Shown here: positions 5,145-6,544 of the stretch, in pieces
Position numbering within the stretch: the first letter of the stretch is position 1
Layout: every line of letters begins with the position of its first letter
Assembly (NCBI GenBank): GCA_902464645.1
Contig: CABQKL010000097.1
Location: 1-6,544, forward strand
DNA: 6,544 nt
Direction: 5' to 3'
Source of the DNA: an uncultured Collinsella sp.
GTDB taxonomy: Bacteria; Actinomycetota; Coriobacteriia; Coriobacteriales; Coriobacteriaceae
Program-made: the position numbers and the translations under genes
Notes under the pieces: generated by a model
Database searches by the model: none
Seen by the model: only the letters and a program-made list of their open reading frames with translations
Told to the model about the DNA's origin: nothing

Positions 5145-6544
5145 TTAGGCATCGAGTTGCGCTTGACGCTCCTTATCGCGTTTGAGCAACGGCGCCAAGA
5201 ACTTGCCGGTATAGCTCTGCGGGCATGCCGCAACCTGCTCTGGCGTACCCGAGACCACGACAGTTCCGCCACCGTTGCCACCCTCGGGACCCATATCGAT
5301 CAGACGGTCGGCGACCTTGATGACATCGAGGTTGTGCTCGATCACCAACACCGTATTGCCCGCATCGACTAGACGCTGCAACACATCAAGTAACTGGCGA
5401 ACGTCCTCAAAATGAAGACCGGTCGTAGGCTCGTCCAAAATATAGAACGTCTTACCCGTCTGACGGCGATGAAGCTCCTTGGCGAGCTTTACGCGCTGCG
5501 CCTCACCACCCGAGAGCGTCGTGGCGGGCTGGCCCAAGCTCACGTAGCCCAGACCCACGTCATATAGGGTCTGCAGTTTGCGCTTAATCTGCGGGATATT
5601 CCCAAAGAAAGCCAGTGCTTCGGTGACACTCATGTCGAGCACATCCGAGATTGTCTTGCCGCGGTAGGTAACCTCGAGCGTCTCGCGGTTATAACGCTTG
5701 CCGCCACATACCTCACAGGGGACATAGATATCGGGAAGGAAGTGCATCTCGATCTTAATCTGGCCATCGCCCTTGCACGCCTCGCAGCGACCTCCGCTTA
5801 CGTTAAAGGAGAAACGTCCCGGCGAGTAGCCGCGCGCCTTCGACTCCGGCGTGCTTGCAAATAGCGCACGCAGATCATCCCAAAGGCCAATATAGGTCGC
5901 AGGGTTCGAACGCGGCGTGCGACCGATCGGTGACTGGTCGATATCGATTACCTTATCGATGCACTCAATGCCCTCAATCTTCTTGTACGGCCCCACAGGA
6001 CGCGTCGAACGATGGATGGCATTCGTAAGCGCGGGCGCAATCGTATCGGTGACCAGGGAGCTCTTGCCCGATCCCGAAACACCGGTAACGACTGTGAGCG
6101 TACCGAACTCAATCTTGGCGGTAACGTTTTTGAGGTTATTAGCGCGGGCGCCCGTGATCTTAAGACAGCCGCGGCCGGGCTTGCGGCGCTCATCGGGCAC
6201 GCGGATCATCCGCTTGCCGGTCAAATAAGCACCCGTCATGGAATCGGGGCATGCCATGATATCGGCAGGCGTTCCCGCGGCGACCACGTGTCCGCCGTTA
6301 ACGCCCGCACCGGGACCCATATCGATCACGTAGTCTGCAGCGCGAATTGTATCTTCGTCGTGCTCGACGACGATAACGGTATTGCCGATATCGCGCAAGC
6401 GCTCGAGCGTCTTGATCAGGCGTTCGTTATCGCGTTGGTGAAGGCCGATCGACGGCTCGTCCAGAATGTACAGAACGCCCATGAGGCCGGCGCCGATCTG
6501 CGTTGCCAGGCGAATGCGTTGGGCCTCACCGCCAGAAAGCGTCG
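5145..6544 (-). CDS. uvrA: UvrABC system protein A (excinuclease ATPase subunit), C-terminal half, partial
   Basis: UvrA is the dimeric ABC-type ATPase that finds DNA damage and loads UvrB. Only the last 465 residues or so of a protein usually about 940 long are in the window; the reading frame continues past 6544. Visible in order (numbered from the edge): the signature of the first ATPase (LSGGEAQRIRLA, 2-13) and its Walker B (LYILDEPSIGL); the second Walker A (GVSGSGKSS, about 154-162); the C-terminal zinc finger CEAC/CEVC with cysteines at about 253, 256, 276 and 279 (bases 5706-5786); the second signature (LSGGEAQRVKLA, from about 343); and the second Walker B (FYILDEPTTGL, about 366-376) with its IEHN switch. 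All nucleotide- and zinc-binding residues are intact. The ATG at 6482 is an internal methionine, not the gene start, because the conserved signature precedes it in frame. The gene is followed by its own terminator. Confidence 0.98.
   Translation of the reverse strand, partial: TLSGGEAQRIRLATQIGAGLMGVLYILDEPSIGLHQRDNERLIKTLERLRDIGNTVIVVEHDEDTIRAADYVIDMGPGAGVNGGHVVAAGTPADIMACPDSMTGAYLTGKRMIRVPDERRKPGRGCLKITGARANNLKNVTAKIEFGTLTVVTGVSGSGKSSLVTDTIAPALTNAIHRSTRPVGPYKKIEGIECIDKVIDIDQSPIGRTPRSNPATYIGLWDDLRALFASTPESKARGYSPGRFSFNVSGGRCEACKGDGQIKIEMHFLPDIYVPCEVCGGKRYNRETLEVTYRGKTISDVLDMSVTEALAFFGNIPQIKRKLQTLYDVGLGYVSLGQPATTLSGGEAQRVKLAKELHRRQTGKTFYILDEPTTGLHFEDVRQLLDVLQRLVDAGNTVLVIEHNLDVIKVADRLIDMGPEGGNGGGTVVVSGTPEQVAACPQSYTGKFLAPLLKRDKERQAQLDA

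Noticed and set aside
5145..6482. uvrA as a short complete gene starting at ATG 6482
   Set aside because: The conserved ABC signature LSGGEAQR lies in frame just upstream of that ATG, so the gene continues through the window edge.
1..6544. CRISPR array, insertion sequence, tRNA or phage remains
   Set aside because: No regularly spaced direct repeats, transposase domains, terminal repeats or tRNA-like folds were seen; the coding part is ordinary chromosomal housekeeping sequence.

Overview
The window carries four genes, all on the minus strand. Read in transcription order from the right edge they are: the C-terminal half of uvrA (excision nuclease ATPase, cut by the right edge); a short intergenic gap; ybaK (aminoacyl-tRNA deacylase family); a long MurJ/MviN-type lipid II flippase; and uvrC (excision nuclease endonuclease subunit). 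The left-most 253 bases hold no clear gene.

The host is probably a high-GC actinobacterium, most likely of the class Coriobacteriia (Collinsella-like). This is an inference. It rests on GC-rich coding sequence, an actinobacterial-style MurJ core (LPN followed by MLYELVMGG, lacking several residues of the E. coli flippase), and an unusual cysteine region in UvrC. No search could be run.

Layout: uvrA ends at 5145 and is followed 22 nt later by a good minus-strand terminator hairpin (5088-5122). A candidate promoter (-10 TATACT at 5046-5051) lies just beyond it. ybaK, murJ and uvrC then follow as a very tight unit. ybaK and murJ are 3 nt apart. The murJ stop codon directly abuts the uvrC start, a GTG. 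This looks like one transcript with translational coupling. uvrC is followed by a weak AT-rich hairpin (206-228). The left edge (1-150) holds a perfect 9-bp inverted repeat, a consensus -35 hexamer and several short open frames that cannot be resolved without flanking sequence.

Functions: UvrA and UvrC act together with UvrB (not in the window) in nucleotide excision repair. MurJ flips the peptidoglycan precursor lipid II across the membrane. The YbaK-family protein hydrolyses misacylated tRNA.

The most interesting feature is the roughly 245-residue cytosolic extension at the N-terminus of MurJ. It contains three copies of a short motif, ETAV(F/Y)L with conserved small residues after it, followed by a very acidic low-complexity region. 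The motif resembles the phosphothreonine motif of the actinobacterial FHA proteins GarA/OdhI. It could therefore be a multi-site phosphorylation and FHA-docking tail controlling lipid II export. That is a hypothesis from sequence resemblance only. A second point of interest is UvrC, where the cysteine cluster region is rearranged and enlarged.
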